Notes: a model not told the origin generated them from the letters alone. DNA of 10,543 nt from Tardiphaga sp. (GCA_028290765.1 JAQGJF010000502.1:1-10543), one strand, 5' to 3'; numbered from the stretch's first letter, positions 1 through 4,799 are shown. Made by a program: numbers and translations.

Positions 1-52
1 CTTTCAGGCGTTCGTTGTCCGCTTCGGTCCATGGTCCTTGACGGAAAACCGC
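1..52 (-). CDS. Possible partial small 'WTxxxNERLK' DNA-binding-like protein, cut by the window edge
   Basis: Reading leftwards, this frame gives a peptide ending PWTEADNERLK at the window edge. It resembles the N-terminus of the protein at 5479-5730 (VWTPEQLARLK), a small family in Bradyrhizobium-type genomes that looks helix-turn-helix-like. The frame is open from about position 100, but I see no ATG, GTG or TTG start in it. The gene may be broken, or may start in a way I cannot see. An out-of-frame ATG at 32 exists. Only about 11 residues carry the similarity, so the call is weak. Confidence 0.3.
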
Positions 53-63
53 GCAATCGGCCC

Positions 64-246
64 CTACCGGTCCTTCGATGGCAGCCGGACCACCAGCCGA
101 TCAAGCTGCCAGACCTCAATGTCGTGACCGTTAACCAGGCGCTTGGCCCTTTCTATGGCCGCTTCATCACTCGCGCAGATGATGCCATCAGGCGGCCCGT
201 CGATGTGCCCGGCTTTGTCCATTTGATAGACGCGGTATTCGGCCAT
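64..246 (-). CDS. Small conserved protein, paralogue 1 (AEYR..GHIDGPP..GHDIEVWQ family)
   Basis: A 60-residue soluble protein of unknown function. It has no signal peptide or membrane segment. Recognisable blocks are AEYRVY at the N-terminus, GHIDGPP near residue 15, a DEAAIERA helix, and GHDIEVWQLDRLVVRLPS at the C-terminus. The protein at 950-1147 is a clear paralogue with the same blocks. I chose the ATG at 246 because a GAGG lies 8 bases upstream; a GTG at 255 would add three residues. A GGAAC-N17-TGTT promoter lies 40-65 bases upstream on the same strand, so stress-sigma control is likely. The family is familiar from Bradyrhizobium-type genomes as 'hypothetical protein', and no activity is assigned. 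Confidence 0.75.
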   Translation of the reverse strand: MAEYRVYQMDKAGHIDGPPDGIICASDEAAIERAKRLVNGHDIEVWQLDRLVVRLPSKDR

Positions 247-286
247 CTTCGCCACCTCGGCAACGTGTCCCGAAACTTAGCGATAA

Positions 287-312
287 AACACCCACTCCGG
301 CCGCTCGGTTCC
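287..312 (-). promoter_or_regulatory. EcfG-type promoter for the small protein at 64-246
   Basis: On the - strand, GGAAC (312-308) is followed by 17 bases and TGTT (290-287). This matches the alphaproteobacterial general-stress sigma consensus (GGAAC, 16-17 bases, cGTT). The equivalent place upstream of the paralogue at 950-1147 has GGAAC-N16-GGTT, so the element is conserved with the gene. Confidence 0.55.
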
Positions 313-360
313 GGACCCAATTGAGCAACATTGTACGCTTTCTCCCCGGGAGGCACTGGC

Positions 361-396
361 CGAAGTGGGCCACTCGCCAGGATAAAACAGGCCGCT
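361..396 (+). repeat. GGCC-rich repeat segment, copy 1
   Basis: Reads GGGCCACTCGC, then an A-rich centre (GGATAAAA), then CAGGCCGCT. The same pattern (GGCCRCTCGC-GATTGAAAA-GAGGCCAC) recurs at 677-711 and 807-842, more weakly at 1233-1271, and inverted at 2639-2677. Copies 1, 2 and 4 end directly in front of a GGAAC promoter. The paired GGCCACT half-sites resemble IS21-family terminal repeats, but no istA/istB genes are present. Confidence 0.5.
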
Positions 397-397
397 G

Positions 398-423
398 GGA
401 ACCATTTTTTTATTTCGTGATTT
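398..423 (+). promoter_or_regulatory. EcfG-type promoter for the 26 aa microprotein
   Basis: GGAAC (398-402), 16 bases, then GATTT (419-423). Spacing and sequence equal the site at 1272, and the site diverges from the - strand promoter at 312. Transcription would begin near 430, run through the hairpin at 439-473 and reach the microprotein at 502. Confidence 0.5.
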
Positions 424-438
424 ACGGCGTAACCGGAC

Positions 439-478
439 GGCCTCAGCGCGGTCCCCCTTATGTCGCTGGGGCCTTCTT
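439..478 (+). terminator. Leader hairpin with U-rich tail (attenuator or terminator)
   Basis: GGCCTCAGCG (439-448) pairs with CGCTGGGGCC (464-473): ten pairs with one G-T, followed by TTCTTA. It matches the hairpins at 768-799 and 1343-1370. It lies between the promoter at 398 and the microprotein at 502. The T run is interrupted, so partial read-through is plausible. Confidence 0.5.
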
Positions 479-501
479 ATTTCTTATTTCAGGAGGCGAG
501 T

Positions 502-582
502 ATGGGACGCGGAATTCTACTCTGGCTGCTGGGTGTGCCTATTCCCATCATCATCTTGCTGTGGCTGTTCTTTGGCCGCTGA
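502..582 (+). CDS. 26-residue hydrophobic membrane microprotein
   Basis: The ATG is preceded by a perfect AGGAGG (491-496) with a 5-base spacer, the best ribosome-binding site in this part of the window. The peptide starts MGRGILLWLLG, continues through a Pro-Ile-rich centre (VPIPIIILL) and ends WLFFGR. Almost the whole length is one transmembrane helix with an arginine at each end. I recognise near-identical tiny peptides from rhizobial genomes, but their function is unknown. An EcfG-type promoter (398) and a leader hairpin (439-473) lie upstream. An in-frame ATG at 460 would add 14 residues but lies in the hairpin loop and lacks a ribosome-binding site. Genes this short are usually missed by gene finders. 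Confidence 0.7.
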   Translation: MGRGILLWLLGVPIPIIILLWLFFGR

Positions 583-614
583 CCCGGCGAACATCAGCTT
601 CAAACGGCTGTGAT

Positions 615-638
615 GCCTCGCCCATCAGGCGGTTTTTT
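615..638 (+). terminator. Weak terminator after the microprotein
   Basis: GCCT (615-618) pairs with AGGC (627-630); alternatively CGCC pairs with GGCG. The stem is followed by GG and six T's. It is short but well placed 33 bases after the microprotein stop. Confidence 0.35.
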
Positions 639-676
639 GCACATCCAGCCGATAGCTTCGATGGCTTGGTACTCGT

Positions 677-711
677 CGAAATAGGCCGCTCGCGGATTGA
701 AAAGAGGCCAC
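677..711 (+). repeat. GGCC-rich repeat segment, copy 2
   Basis: The clearest copy: CGAAATAGGCCGCTCGC, GGATTGAAAAG, AGGCCACC. It is followed after 7 bases by the GGAAC promoter at 719. See the copy at 361-396 for the pattern. Confidence 0.5.
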
Positions 712-718
712 CGTTGCA

Positions 719-743
719 GGAACGGTTTTCGGGGTTCGGCATT
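719..743 (+). promoter_or_regulatory. EcfG-type promoter, third module copy
   Basis: GGAAC (719-723), 16 bases, CATT (740-743). The same -10 variant (CATT) occurs in front of yihY. The next element downstream is the terminator hairpin at 768-806, with no open frame of note between them. Confidence 0.4.
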
Positions 744-749
744 CAGAAA

Positions 750-806
750 CCATACCTGACGCCAACTGGCCCCGGCCGGATCCCCAAGTAGCTGGGGCCG
801 CTTTTT
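750..806 (+). ncRNA. Candidate short stress-induced RNA
   Basis: Expected start about 7 bases after the -10 at 740-743. It ends in a hairpin, GGCCCC (768-773) with GGGGCC (794-799), followed by GC and five T's (802-806). The length would be about 55 bases, and no start codon has a ribosome-binding site. It parallels 1302-1376. It could equally be a decayed promoter-leader left behind when a downstream microprotein was lost. Confidence 0.3.
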
Positions 807-842
807 CGAATAATGCCACTCGCAGATTCAAAGTAGGCCACT
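807..842 (+). repeat. GGCC-rich repeat segment, copy 3
   Basis: CGAATAATGCCACTCGC, AGATTCAAAG, TAGGCCACT. Unlike copies 1, 2 and 4 it runs straight into the decayed 'SWF-tail' gene end on the opposite strand (828-863) instead of a GGAAC promoter. Confidence 0.45.
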
Positions 843-863
843 GAACCAAGATGGCTGAGCGCT
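828..863 (-). pseudogene. Remnant 3' end of a 'SWF-tail' small gene
   Basis: On the - strand, the last codons before a TGA at 828-830 read SAQPSWFSGLL. This matches the C-termini of the proteins at 1387-1578 (DMPSWFNDLFRHR) and 2446-2658 (DVRSWFGGLLSK). A stop codon lies a few codons upstream in frame and no start is available. I read it as the surviving tail of a third family member. The DNA match to the 1387-1578 copy extends over the shared AACCAAGATGGC on the + strand. Confidence 0.45.
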
Positions 864-949
864 GGATCTCGACTAGATCGAAAGATTGGCCCGATCCCAT
901 GGATATTTCAAAGTGACCCGGCGGACGCCGTTCACAACTGAGAGACGGC

Positions 950-1147
950 CTAGTGGTGCGTGGAAGGTAGTCTGGTCACAAGCCGGTCAAGCTGCCAAAG
1001 TTCAACGTCGTGGCCGTCGACCAGGTACCGGGCCAGATCGATTGCAGCTTCATCGTTACCGCATGAGAAGACCTTGGGGGGTCCGTCGACGTGCCCGCCC
1101 TTGTCCACCGGATAGAGTCGGTATTCGGCAATCTGAGCCATCGTCAT
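950..1147 (-). CDS. Small conserved protein, paralogue 2 (AEYR..GHVDGPP..GHDVELWQ family)
   Basis: A 65-residue soluble protein of unknown function and paralogue of the protein at 64-246. They share AEYR, GHxDGPP, the DEAAI helix, LVxGHDxExWQLDRLV and RLPS. The codon that is the ATG start in paralogue 1 is ATT here, so translation must begin further upstream, at ATG 1147 or ATG 1141 (MTMAQIAEYR or MAQIAEYR). Neither has a convincing ribosome-binding site. A GGAAC-N16-GGTT promoter on the same strand lies 36-60 bases upstream. The gene and its upstream region form the second copy of a duplicated module. Function is not known. Confidence 0.7.
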   Translation of the reverse strand: MTMAQIAEYRLYPVDKGGHVDGPPKVFSCGNDEAAIDLARYLVDGHDVELWQLDRLVTRLPSTHH

Positions 1148-1182
1148 TGTGCAGCCGGGTCCAAATAGTTACCGATCACAAT

Positions 1183-1207
1183 AACCGAGATCTGTCTGCC
1201 CGGTTCC
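1183..1207 (-). promoter_or_regulatory. EcfG-type promoter for the small protein at 950-1147
   Basis: On the - strand, GGAAC (1207-1203), 16 bases, GGTT (1186-1183). It has the same -10 as the promoter of the four-gene operon at 10027. The surrounding CGGTTCCGGA block is identical to that at 306-315 in module copy 1. Confidence 0.6.
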
Positions 1208-1232
1208 GGATTCATGTGAGCAATAGTTGCAC

Positions 1233-1271
1233 TTTCAAAAGCCGGCCACTGCGAAAATCAAAATATCGCCG
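1233..1271 (+). repeat. GGCC-rich repeat segment, copy 4 (diverged)
   Basis: CGGCCACTGCG, AAAATCAAAA, TATCGCCGG. This is a weaker match to the pattern, but it has the same position relative to the flanking divergent GGAAC promoters (1207 and 1272) as copy 1 has to 312 and 398. Confidence 0.35.
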
Positions 1272-1297
1272 GGAACAGTTTACGGCGATCGGGATTT
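1272..1297 (+). promoter_or_regulatory. EcfG-type promoter for a candidate small RNA
   Basis: GGAAC (1272-1276), 16 bases, GATTT (1293-1297). It matches the site at 398 in both half-sites and spacing. Confidence 0.5.
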
Positions 1298-1301
1298 GTA
1301 A

Positions 1302-1376
1302 GCTGTGTATCCCAACATACACATGTTCGATGACTCCAAGCTGGCCCCAGTTCGCCCCTGCGCTGGGGCCTTTTTC
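1302..1376 (+). ncRNA. Candidate stress-induced small RNA with two hairpins
   Basis: The -10 ends at 1297, so the transcript would start near 1303. The first hairpin is TGTGTAT (1304-1310) with ATACACA (1317-1323), seven perfect pairs around a 6-base loop. The second is GGCCCCAG (1343-1350) with CTGGGGCC (1363-1370), eight perfect pairs directly followed by TTTTT, a classical intrinsic terminator. A promoter, a 5' hairpin and a terminator within about 100 bases is the layout of a small RNA. The copy at 398-582 has a microprotein after the hairpin instead. An ATG at 1324 opens 31 codons that read through the terminator; I do not believe it is a gene. Confidence 0.5.
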
Positions 1377-1386
1377 TGGGCAGGAG

Positions 1387-1578
1387 TTATCCGCGGTGTC
1401 GAAATAGGTCATTGAACCAAGATGGCATATCGCGCTTGTCCGTCGTATGGCGGTCCGCGTCGGATTCACGCTGACTGCGCTCCTTGTCTTCCTCGGCGAG
1501 CTTCCCGTTCCGTACCCGGTCGCGCAATCTCTTCGGCGGGGACGGCATTTCGACATTGCAATCGAGGGCCTGCGGCAC
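1387..1578 (-). CDS. 'SWF-tail' small charged protein, intact copy
   Basis: Up to 63 residues if started at GTG 1578, or 53 from ATG 1548 (MPSPPKRLRDRVRNGKLAEE). It is very hydrophilic. Its C-terminus, QRESDADRH..DKRDMPSWFNDLF, matches the end of the protein at 2446-2658 at both protein and DNA level, mostly with synonymous changes (GAATCCGACGCGGACCGCCA versus GAGTCCGATGCGGACCGCCA). Two copies preserving the frame argue that this is a real protein family. I do not recognise a function. Neither start has a clear ribosome-binding site (GAGG precedes the GTG). No GGAAC promoter was seen upstream. Confidence 0.55.
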   Translation of the reverse strand: MPQALDCNVEMPSPPKRLRDRVRNGKLAEEDKERSQRESDADRHTTDKRDMPSWFNDLFRHRG

Positions 1579-1767
1579 GCCTCAACGACCGTTGGAAACC
1601 ATCGACGGAGGACAGATTTTTTCAAACAACCGATCGTTGATGCGGACGTGAAGCGCATGTCTGAGATGAACCCGAGCCGATTACGCTGGCGAGAAAAAGA
1701 TGCCAATCCTTCGTTAATCTTTGGGGCGTCATAACTCGCACACAAAAGGATTAAGGGCGGAGCCCCC

Positions 1768-2082
1768 ATGGGAGCCGAAGAGTCGACACGCCTCACCGTC
1801 ACTTTCGAGACGCCGAGGCCGGGAAAGCTCGTGGCGATTGACGGGACGTCATGCCGCGATTGCGAGATTCTGGACTTATCCCAAGCCGGGGCTCAGCTCC
1901 GAATCCAGGACTCGCTTGGCAATACACAGGAGTTCTTCCTTCTTCTCACGAATTTCGGCGCGCCGGTCTTCCGGCGCTGCAAGGTCCTTAAGGTGCAAGG
2001 AGACAGGCTTGACGTCGAGTTCCCATCAAGGAACTCGCAGCCAAAGCAGCTGCCGCGAAATCCGAATGCTCTCGTTTACTAA
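1768..2082 (+). CDS. PilZ-domain-like protein
   Basis: 104 residues, the length of a single small PilZ domain. Evidence is the central ILDLSQAGAQL block (the D-x-S-x-x-G signature), followed by beta-strand-like stretches FFLLLTNFGAP and FRRCKVLKVQGDRLDVEFPS, which fit the second half of a PilZ barrel. PilZ domains commonly bind cyclic di-GMP to control motility or exopolysaccharide. Here the usual RxxxR loop ahead of DxSxxG is not evident (only PRPGK near residue 16), so cyclic di-GMP binding is doubtful. The ATG has GGAG five bases upstream. The gene appears to be transcribed alone, and no GGAAC promoter was seen in the 190 bases upstream. Confidence 0.7.
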   Translation: MGAEESTRLTVTFETPRPGKLVAIDGTSCRDCEILDLSQAGAQLRIQDSLGNTQEFFLLLTNFGAPVFRRCKVLKVQGDRLDVEFPSRNSQPKQLPRNPNALVY

Positions 2083-2201
2083 GGGACGCCGATCCAGCCC
2101 ATCCAAATTTAGGAGCGAAGGTTCGCGACCGTGTTGAACGGCGGGTTTTCATTTCACGACTTCCGCTTCTGCTCGGTAATCGGGTGGTTCGCCTTGCCCA
2201 A

Positions 2202-2231
2202 ACTCCTATCGTGTCTCCAACACATAGGAGT
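2202..2231 (+). promoter_or_regulatory. Hairpin enclosing the ribosome-binding site of the gene at 2236
   Basis: ACTCCTAT (2202-2209) pairs with ATAGGAGT (2224-2231), then after one bulged C, GTGT (2211-2214) pairs with ACAC (2220-2223) around a 5-base loop. The AGGAG at 2226-2230, five bases before the ATG at 2236, lies wholly inside the stem. This is the geometry of a translation switch such as an RNA thermometer or a protein-controlled leader. Confidence 0.5.
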
Positions 2232-2235
2232 AGAC

Positions 2236-2430
2236 ATGCGCAAATTTCACTCGATCGCAGCTCTTTGCGGCGATGGTCTGCGGCCCGAACTTCAAGCCCT
2301 GTTCGACCGGTTGGCGGTTGATCCCCACGCCGAACTATTTGTCCGGCCGGACGGCATGATCCAATCCGGTGCCGACCCGGTTTCGGAAATTTCGAAGACC
2401 GTCCGGCCGCGGCCTAAAAGAGTGGCGTAG
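2236..2430 (+). CDS. Small hypothetical protein behind a hairpin-masked ribosome-binding site
   Basis: 64 residues starting MRKFHSIAALCGDGLRPELQ and ending KTVRPRPKRVA. It has no signal peptide or transmembrane helix. The N-terminal half is probably helical; the C-terminus is basic and proline-rich. Start chosen because AGGAG lies five bases upstream. The frame is open further upstream to about 2131 but without a ribosome-binding site. I do not recognise the family. A perfect 18-base palindrome (2438-2455) begins eight bases after the stop. Confidence 0.55.
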   Translation: MRKFHSIAALCGDGLRPELQALFDRLAVDPHAELFVRPDGMIQSGADPVSEISKTVRPRPKRVA

Positions 2431-2437
2431 CTCGCAG

Positions 2438-2455
2438 GGCGGATCATGATCCGCC
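2438..2455. repeat. Perfect 18-base palindrome
   Basis: GGCGGATCATGATCCGCC reads the same on both strands with no loop. It lies just after the gene at 2236-2430 and overlaps the nominal ATG of the frame at 2446. No T run follows, so it is not a terminator. A binding site for a dimeric protein is one possibility. Confidence 0.5.
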
Positions 2456-2658
2456 GCGATGAATCGCCAAGATGGTGGGGTTACGCCTTCGCTCTAACCG
2501 GCGGGTTTTCTTTGCCCAGCCAAGCGGCCCCGGCCATCAACGGGAGGTACGCTCGCCGGAGCCGCCAGACGGCAGTCCAGCGTGAGTCCGATGCGGACCG
2601 CCATAAGGCTTATAAGCGCGATGTGCGGTCTTGGTTCGGTGGCCTACTTTCAAAATGA
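2446..2658 (+). CDS. 'SWF-tail' small protein, second copy with doubtful N-terminus
   Basis: The frame gives 70 residues. The last 26, QRESDADRHKAYKRDVRSWFGGLLSK, match the C-terminus of the protein at 1387-1578, and DNA similarity begins near 2548 (AACGGGAGGTACGCTCGCC). The first 30 residues cover the palindrome at 2438-2455 and a degenerate GGTTACGCCTTCGCTCTAACC dyad, a type of element usually found between genes in Bradyrhizobium. I therefore suspect that the 5' end of the gene was replaced or that the true start lies further in. Read it as a family member that may be a pseudogene. Orientation is opposite to the copy at 1387-1578. Confidence 0.4.
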   Translation: MIRRDESPRWWGYAFALTGGFSLPSQAAPAINGRYARRSRQTAVQRESDADRHKAYKRDVRSWFGGLLSK

Positions 2659-2677
2659 GAGCGGCCTAATTCGGCCA
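2639..2677 (-). repeat. GGCC-rich repeat segment, inverted copy
   Basis: On the + strand it reads GGTGGCCTACTTTCAAAATG, then AGAGCGGCCTAATTCGG, the reverse complement of the pattern at 677-711 and 807-842. It overlaps the last codons and stop of the 'SWF-tail' gene at 2446-2658, as copy 3 does with the remnant at 828-863. Confidence 0.45.
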
Positions 2678-2828
2678 TTGGCGGGTTTTTCATTGGCCGG
2701 CACTTTTGTTGGATCGGCTTCATTGGTGGAAACAGTCACCGTCTGCCCTCGGTGGTAAAATCCGGTTCGATGCCGCCGATAAAACTCCACGCCGTGCCGG
2801 TGGAATCCGGCAGAGCTCGTAAAGCGGA

Positions 2829-2994
2829 TTGCTCACGGCGGTCTACCAATATCAGGTCCGGACGGATGACGTCACAGCCGAACTTCCAGTACATCATTCA
2901 TCCCGGCGGCGGCGCGACAAGTCCGTCGGGAGCCTTTCCGGGACGACCGCTCAAGAACGCTGCCGTATTCGGGCTCAGAACGACGTTGAAATTC
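2829..2994 (+). pseudogene. Remnant of the C-terminus of an OprB-type carbohydrate porin
   Basis: One frame gives TAVYQYQV (2835-2858). After a shift of reading frame near 2859-2866, the next gives TSQPNFQYIIHPGGG, then GRPLKNAAVFGLRTTLKF ending at 2994. This is the closing part of OprB-family outer-membrane porins, which typically end YQYQV..WW.VQPDFQY..NPGGG......NA.V.GLRT...F with a terminal phenylalanine. Here the codon after that phenylalanine is TGG where a stop would be expected, and everything upstream of the last 55 or so residues is missing. It is a dead fragment. The bases between 2659 and 2828 hold nothing I can assign, and the same is true of 2995-3051. Confidence 0.6.
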
Positions 2995-3051
2995 TGGCCG
3001 GTAGGGCGGCGGCAACGAGGAGGCGGGTTACGGCTTCGCCTACAGCCCGAC

Positions 3052-3897
3052 CTACCTGCTCGCAGCTGAGGGCTGTGGATCTCGCCGGTGCCGGGCAAAG
3101 GCGCGCGTCACCTCCGCTCCCATCAGGACGATTTGCGAGGTGTAGTAGACCCAGATCAGGACGACGATGATGGAGGCTGCCGCACCATAAGTCGATTCGA
3201 GCCCCTGCTTGCCGATGTAAAACCCGATGCCGGCCTTTCCGACTTCAAACAGGACGGCGGTCACGACGGCGCCCAGCCAGACATCGTGCCAATCGATCGC
3301 CATGTCCGGAAGCCACTTGAACATCATGGCAAACAGAACCGAGATCACCGACAGCGACACTACGGTACTCAGAAGGTGCAGCAACCCCTCGTGCATGGTC
3401 GGCGCGGCGAATTTGCCCACCGCCGCCAGTGCCGTGGTAACGATCAGCGATACGAGCAACAGGAAACCCAACGCCAGCACGGCGGCCAGCGAGACAACAT
3501 AGCTGCGCATGAAGGACCAGGCGCCGTGTCCCGGTCGGTCCTCCACTTCCCAAACGGTATTCAAGGCGTCCTTCAACTGGACGACGACGCCAATCGCCGC
3601 GAAGAGCAGTGCGCCGAGGCCGAGCAGGGACGCCAGCAAACCTTCCCGCGGCCGACCCGCATCCGCCAGCATCGCCTGCACGGCCTCGGCCCCCGTCTTC
3701 CCGAGCATGTCCGTGATGGAAGCAGACACCTGTCCGCTGACCACGTCGCGCCCGAAGAAGAAGCCGGCCACGGCAATGGCGATAACGATGATGGGACCGA
3801 GCGAAAAAATGGAATAATAGGCCAGGGCCGCGCCCTGTCGGGCATCCTTGTGGCTCGACCAGCTACCTGCGGCCTCCTTTGCAACAGACCACAACAT
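3052..3897 (-). CDS. yihY: YihY/UPF0761 family inner-membrane protein
   Basis: 281 residues with about six membrane helices. The opening after a short cytoplasmic stretch is typical: DARQGAALAYYSIFSLGPII, then AVAGFFFGRD. Further family hallmarks are QLKDALNTVWEVE in the first loop, the FKWLPD motif, and the closing GAAASIIVVLIWVYYTSQIVLMGAE. These proteins (Pfam Virul_fac_BrkB) were once mislabelled ribonuclease BN; their function is not firmly known. A longer frame starts at TTG 3924, but that TTG lies in the -10 of the promoter at 3947. The ATG at 3897 has GGAGAGG just upstream and would leave a leader of about 20 bases. The stress promoter fits YihY proteins often being neighbours of DUF3618 and DUF1469 genes in rhizobia. 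Confidence 0.9.
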   Translation of the reverse strand: MLWSVAKEAAGSWSSHKDARQGAALAYYSIFSLGPIIVIAIAVAGFFFGRDVVSGQVSASITDMLGKTGAEAVQAMLADAGRPREGLLASLLGLGALLFAAIGVVVQLKDALNTVWEVEDRPGHGAWSFMRSYVVSLAAVLALGFLLLVSLIVTTALAAVGKFAAPTMHEGLLHLLSTVVSLSVISVLFAMMFKWLPDMAIDWHDVWLGAVVTAVLFEVGKAGIGFYIGKQGLESTYGAAASIIVVLIWVYYTSQIVLMGAEVTRAFARHRRDPQPSAASR

Positions 3898-3922
3898 CGC
3901 GCCTCTCCGTTCGCTCCGTGTC

Positions 3923-3947
3923 AATGAGGAGTCGCGTGGAGTGTTCC
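3923..3947 (-). promoter_or_regulatory. EcfG-type promoter for yihY
   Basis: On the - strand, GGAAC (3947-3943), 16 bases, CATT (3926-3923). The expected start near 3915 lies just upstream of the GGAGAGG ribosome-binding site and ATG 3897, which supports both calls. Confidence 0.5.
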
Positions 3948-4005
3948 AATGCTATGAGGCGCATTTCCCTTTCTTCGAACGTGGCTGGTGCGCCGGTTAA
4001 CCGGG

Positions 4006-4617
4006 TTAGTCCCGAGCCCGGCGCAAAGCCGCCTCCAGCTTCTCTTTCTGCCTTTGCCAGCGCTCGTCCTCCGCCTCTGACCGTTTTTCGAGTGCGGCGC
4101 GCTCCGTTTCGATGGCGCTCACCCGTTCGTCATGGTCACGCCTGGCCTCGTCAATCGCGGCCTGGGCCTTGGCAACAGCATGCTCCCGCCGCTTGCGCTC
4201 TTTCGCGAAGGCAGCTTCTTCCTTCCGGCGCTTGTTTTCTCGCTGCCTCTGCTCTTTCTCGAACGCCAGTGCGGCCTGGCGGGCTGCCTTGTCATCGATC
4301 TTGCGGGACCGTTGTTTCGTTGGTTTGGCGCGAGATTTCTTCGGTCTGCCCCTGACCTCGTTTGGAGACAGGTGTCCGGGTAAGTCGGCGTGTTCCTTGA
4401 AAGGGCCATTCGACCCGACGGGGCGCCTTAGAAGGATGCCCGGTTTCGCCATGGTGGCGCCGACAACCTTGGGATCGTCAACCTCCTTTGCGAAACCCTG
4501 ATGAAACAGATTGCTGTTCGCACCCCACGCTTCGAGGGCGGCCTTCATCGAAGGCGCTGCTATGGCCAGATCGAAGAAGCCCACCGACGTCTGATACGTC
4601 TTGAGTTTTCTGACCAT
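4006..4617 (-). CDS. TolA-like charged coiled-coil protein
   Basis: 203 residues in two parts. The N-terminal 80 or so are compact and well-conserved-looking: MVRKLKTYQTSVGFFDLAIA, SMKAALEAWGANSNLFHQGF, then KPGILLRRPVGSNGPFKEHA. From about residue 90 to the end it is a highly charged Lys/Arg/Glu/Ala helix (KAARQAALAFEKEQRQREN and so on), predicted coiled coil. Rhizobial homologues are often named 'cell envelope biogenesis protein TolA' purely from this composition. There is no signal peptide or membrane anchor, so a true TolA role is unlikely. The ATG is preceded by GAGAGCGGA. No GGAAC promoter was seen. A perfect CCGGTTAACCGG palindrome (3993-4004) begins just past the stop. Confidence 0.75.
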   Translation of the reverse strand: MVRKLKTYQTSVGFFDLAIAAPSMKAALEAWGANSNLFHQGFAKEVDDPKVVGATMAKPGILLRRPVGSNGPFKEHADLPGHLSPNEVRGRPKKSRAKPTKQRSRKIDDKAARQAALAFEKEQRQRENKRRKEEAAFAKERKRREHAVAKAQAAIDEARRDHDERVSAIETERAALEKRSEAEDERWQRQKEKLEAALRRARD

Positions 4618-4739
4618 GAAGTCCGCTCTCTACCAGATTTCAATTTCGTGCAGGACCTATTGCATCCGCGAACCGAAACTGGCTGGTAAACCACGTTGAG
4701 TCGAGATGCGCCGCCGGGGCAATTTCGCGTCTTGGACCG

Positions 4740-4765
4740 GGAACATGCGTGCTGATCGGAAATTT
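4740..4765 (+). promoter_or_regulatory. EcfG-type promoter for the secreted protein at 4800
   Basis: GGAAC (4740-4744), 16 bases, AATTT (4761-4765). Like the sites at 398 and 1272 it has an extra G before GGAAC and ATTT at the -10. It lies 35 bases upstream of the start codon. Confidence 0.45.
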
Positions 4766-4799
4766 CTCTTCAACTGAACGTCTTTTACAGGAGAGAAAC

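Noticed and set aside
321..791. 156-residue + strand open frame
   Set aside because: It runs in another frame across the promoter, hairpin, microprotein and repeat segments, with no family features.
1324..1419. 31-codon open frame starting in the candidate small RNA
   Set aside because: No ribosome-binding site, and it reads through the terminator hairpin and T run.
1212..1802. 196-residue - strand open frame
   Set aside because: It covers the small-RNA region and the SWF-tail gene in another frame, with no recognisable protein.
3897..3924. TTG at 3924 as the start of yihY
   Set aside because: The TTG lies in the -10 of the GGAAC promoter, while ATG 3897 has a good ribosome-binding site.
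3088..3927. Long + strand open frame opposite yihY
   Set aside because: It is the complement of a clear membrane-protein gene; composition is His/Gln/Asp/Arg-rich with no motif or ribosome-binding site.
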